Shown: positions 6,648-7,507 of the stretch, piece by piece | Position numbering within the stretch: position 1 is the stretch's first letter | Layout: each line of letters opens with the position of its first letter | Assembly (NCBI GenBank): GCA_964651395.1 | Contig: CAZYXZ010000103.1 | Span: forward strand, 1 to 7,507 | DNA length: 7,507 nucleotides | Direction: 5' to 3' | Source of the DNA: CAZYXZ01 sp964651395 | GTDB lineage: Bacteria > Actinomycetota > Actinomycetes > BP-191 | The notes under the pieces: model-generated | Databases searched by the model: none | What the model was told of the DNA's origin: nothing | The model's input: the letters and a program-made list of their open reading frames with translations, nothing else | Position numbers and translations under genes: made by a program

Positions 6648-6653
6648 CTCCTC
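6648..6653 (-). promoter_or_regulatory. Shine-Dalgarno GAGGAG deciding the proS start
   Basis: GAGGAG on the minus strand lies 5 nt before the GTG at 6642. The in-frame ATG at 6630 has only CCTGCG-like sequence in the corresponding position, so this site favours the GTG. Confidence 0.7.
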
Positions 6654-6712
6654 GACTCGGCAGCGCTCGGGCCCGCCGACGATACCGAGGACCTGCGGAT
6701 GCAGCCCCTTCG

Positions 6713-7220
6713 TTACGTGAGGTCGCGGCGACGGCCGAGCAGGAAGCCCGCGCCGCTGGCGACCACGGCCAGGCCGGCACCGGCCCCGGCCAGCGCTCCA
6801 CCGCGCAGCTCGATCCCGTCGTCCGGGGTCTGCAGCGAGACCGGCGACCGTGGGGAAGGCGCCGGACACCGCGACGACCCCGCGCATGTTCGGGTGCAGC
6901 CTGCAGAAGTAGGCGAAGACGCCGGTCTGCGGGAAGGCGACGCGGACGGTGCCCAAGCCGGGCAGGTCGTGGTTGCCGATGACGTCGGTCGCGTCCGCGG
7001 CCGTGATCGTGTGCGCGATGTCGCTCTCGTTCCGCCACGTCATGGTCTGACCGGGCTTGATCCGGGCCACCGTCGGGTTGAAGCAGGCGTGGTCGGACAG
7101 CACGCTCGTGGTGTCCCCCTCCGAGACCTCGGCATGGCACGAGCCGCCCGCATGGACGGGCCCGGCGAACGGCAGTGCACCGACGGCACCGGCCGCGAGC
7201 ACGACGGCGAGTCGCTTCAT
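6713..7220 (-). CDS. Membrane-anchored cupredoxin (plastocyanin/azurin-like), single-base frameshift near the C-terminus
   Basis: The protein starts at ATG 7220 with GGGAGG 4 nt upstream. Residues 1-24 are a Sec-type signal peptide ending VHA. The cupredoxin domain (about 26-118) carries the type 1 copper ligands H70 (AHTI), C106, H109 and M112 in the CRLHPNM motif, so an electron-transfer or copper-binding role outside the cytoplasm is likely. C28 and C46 could form a disulfide. Read literally, the frame misses its stop and runs into proS. After position 6852-6855 (GGGG), the +1 frame gives SPVSLQTPDDGIELRGG, a single hydrophobic helix (about 142-162), RRR and a TAA stop at 6713. Removing one base yields a sensible 168-residue type I anchored protein. 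It lies between an unknown gene and proS on the same strand. A sequencing error or a recent mutation are both possible. Confidence 0.85.
6852..6855. other. Probable one-base frameshift site (GGGG) in the cupredoxin gene
   Basis: Deleting one G from this run joins the copper-site domain to the transmembrane tail in one frame. The run is the only homopolymer of four in the short segment where the shift must occur (about 6850-6875), which suggests a homopolymer length error, though another nearby base would also restore frame. Confidence 0.55.
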
Positions 7221-7268
7221 GGTTCCTCCCGAGTGGTCGTCACCTCTGAGGACGCCCCGGGTACCGGG

Positions 7269-7507
7269 TTATTCCGGGTACATCTGCCGCACGAGGGCAG
7301 CCAGCTGGCTCGGGCCCAGCGGGGCGGCCACGGTCAGGGTGGCGCCGCGGTAGACCAGCCGGAGCCGCGGCACGGCGTACAGGTCGAGCTCGACCACTCC
7401 GGCGCGGCCGTCGCCGAGGCTGACCGACTGCCGGCTCGGCCGCGACTCGACGACGCCCTCGTCCGGCTCGGGCTCCGGCTGCAGGTCGTCGCCGGTGGGG
7501 CTGAGCG
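7269..7507 (-). CDS. C-terminal part of an unrecognised protein (runs off the right edge)
   Basis: The last 78 codons of a gene whose start is outside the window, ending in TAA at 7269-7271. The visible protein begins with an acidic, Pro/Glu-rich stretch (LQPEPEPDEG, residues 8-17). It then forms an apparent small beta-rich and helical domain: VSLGDGRAGVVELDLYAVPRL, then VYRGATLTVAAP, then a final helix LGPSQLAALVRQMYPE. Codon use is typical of the window, with strong third-position GC, which supports it as real coding sequence. I do not recognise the family. It is 48 nt upstream of the cupredoxin gene on the same strand and may be cotranscribed with it. Confidence 0.75.
   Translation of the reverse strand, partial: LSPTGDDLQPEPEPDEGVVESRPSRQSVSLGDGRAGVVELDLYAVPRLRLVYRGATLTVAAPLGPSQLAALVRQMYPE

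Noticed and set aside
6282..6712. Continuation of the cupredoxin frame into proS
   Set aside because: After about 6855 this frame is Arg/Cys-rich shadow sequence, while the +1 frame gives a convincing anchor and stop.
6643..7140. N-terminal extension of proS to 7140
   Set aside because: The extra residues are a shadow of the cupredoxin gene. Prolyl-tRNA synthetase homology begins at the GTG at 6642, which has a good Shine-Dalgarno site.
7256..7268. Terminator after the unrecognised partial gene
   Set aside because: There is a 5-bp GC stem (CCCGG/CCGGG with a 3-nt loop), but it is short and no T-tract follows on the minus strand, so it is not convincing in such GC-rich DNA.
1..7507. tRNA or rRNA genes, CRISPR arrays, insertion sequences or phage attachment sites
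   Set aside because: I saw no cloverleaf-like tRNA ends, regular spaced repeats, transposase-like proteins or terminal inverted repeats. The window is almost fully occupied by ordinary coding regions.

Overview
This window comes from a high-GC Gram-positive bacterium, almost certainly an actinobacterium. Third positions are nearly all G or C and GTG starts are common. NusA has the short actinobacterial form (342 residues) without extra C-terminal repeats. The order proS / ferritin-like genes / rimP-nusA-ylxR-infB matches, from memory, the Mycobacterium tuberculosis segment Rv2845c-Rv2839c. I cannot place the organism more precisely.

Positions 1-2366 (minus strand) hold the rimP-nusA-ylxR-infB translation/transcription operon. 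Its junctions are very tight: rimP and nusA overlap by 4 nt, and nusA and ylxR are 4 nt apart. A 109-nt spacer with a strong GC hairpin precedes infB, which runs off the left edge after 155 codons. Positions 2367-2514 are a divergent intergenic region. It must supply a start signal for the rightward genes and probably for rimP.

Positions 2515-4945 (plus strand) hold a three-gene operon of ferritin-like proteins. The first appears cytoplasmic. The second is a paralogue of the first with a twin-arginine lipoprotein signal. The third is a lipoprotein joining a degenerate ferritin-like bundle to a C-terminal DUF4439 domain. The third gene is cut by a 10-N assembly gap that does not preserve reading frame. 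This operon is the most unusual part of the window: the actinobacterial DUF4439 locus appears to have been enlarged with a duplicated pair of four-helix-bundle proteins made for opposite sides of the membrane.

Positions 4942-7507 (minus strand) hold, in transcription order, the C-terminus of an unrecognised protein, a membrane-anchored cupredoxin whose frame is broken by one base, and proS (prolyl-tRNA synthetase). The third ferritin-like gene and proS converge and share a CTAG palindrome for their stop codons.

The housekeeping genes are confident calls. A joint role of the ferritin-like proteins and the cupredoxin in envelope metal or redox chemistry is inference from residues and neighbourhood only.
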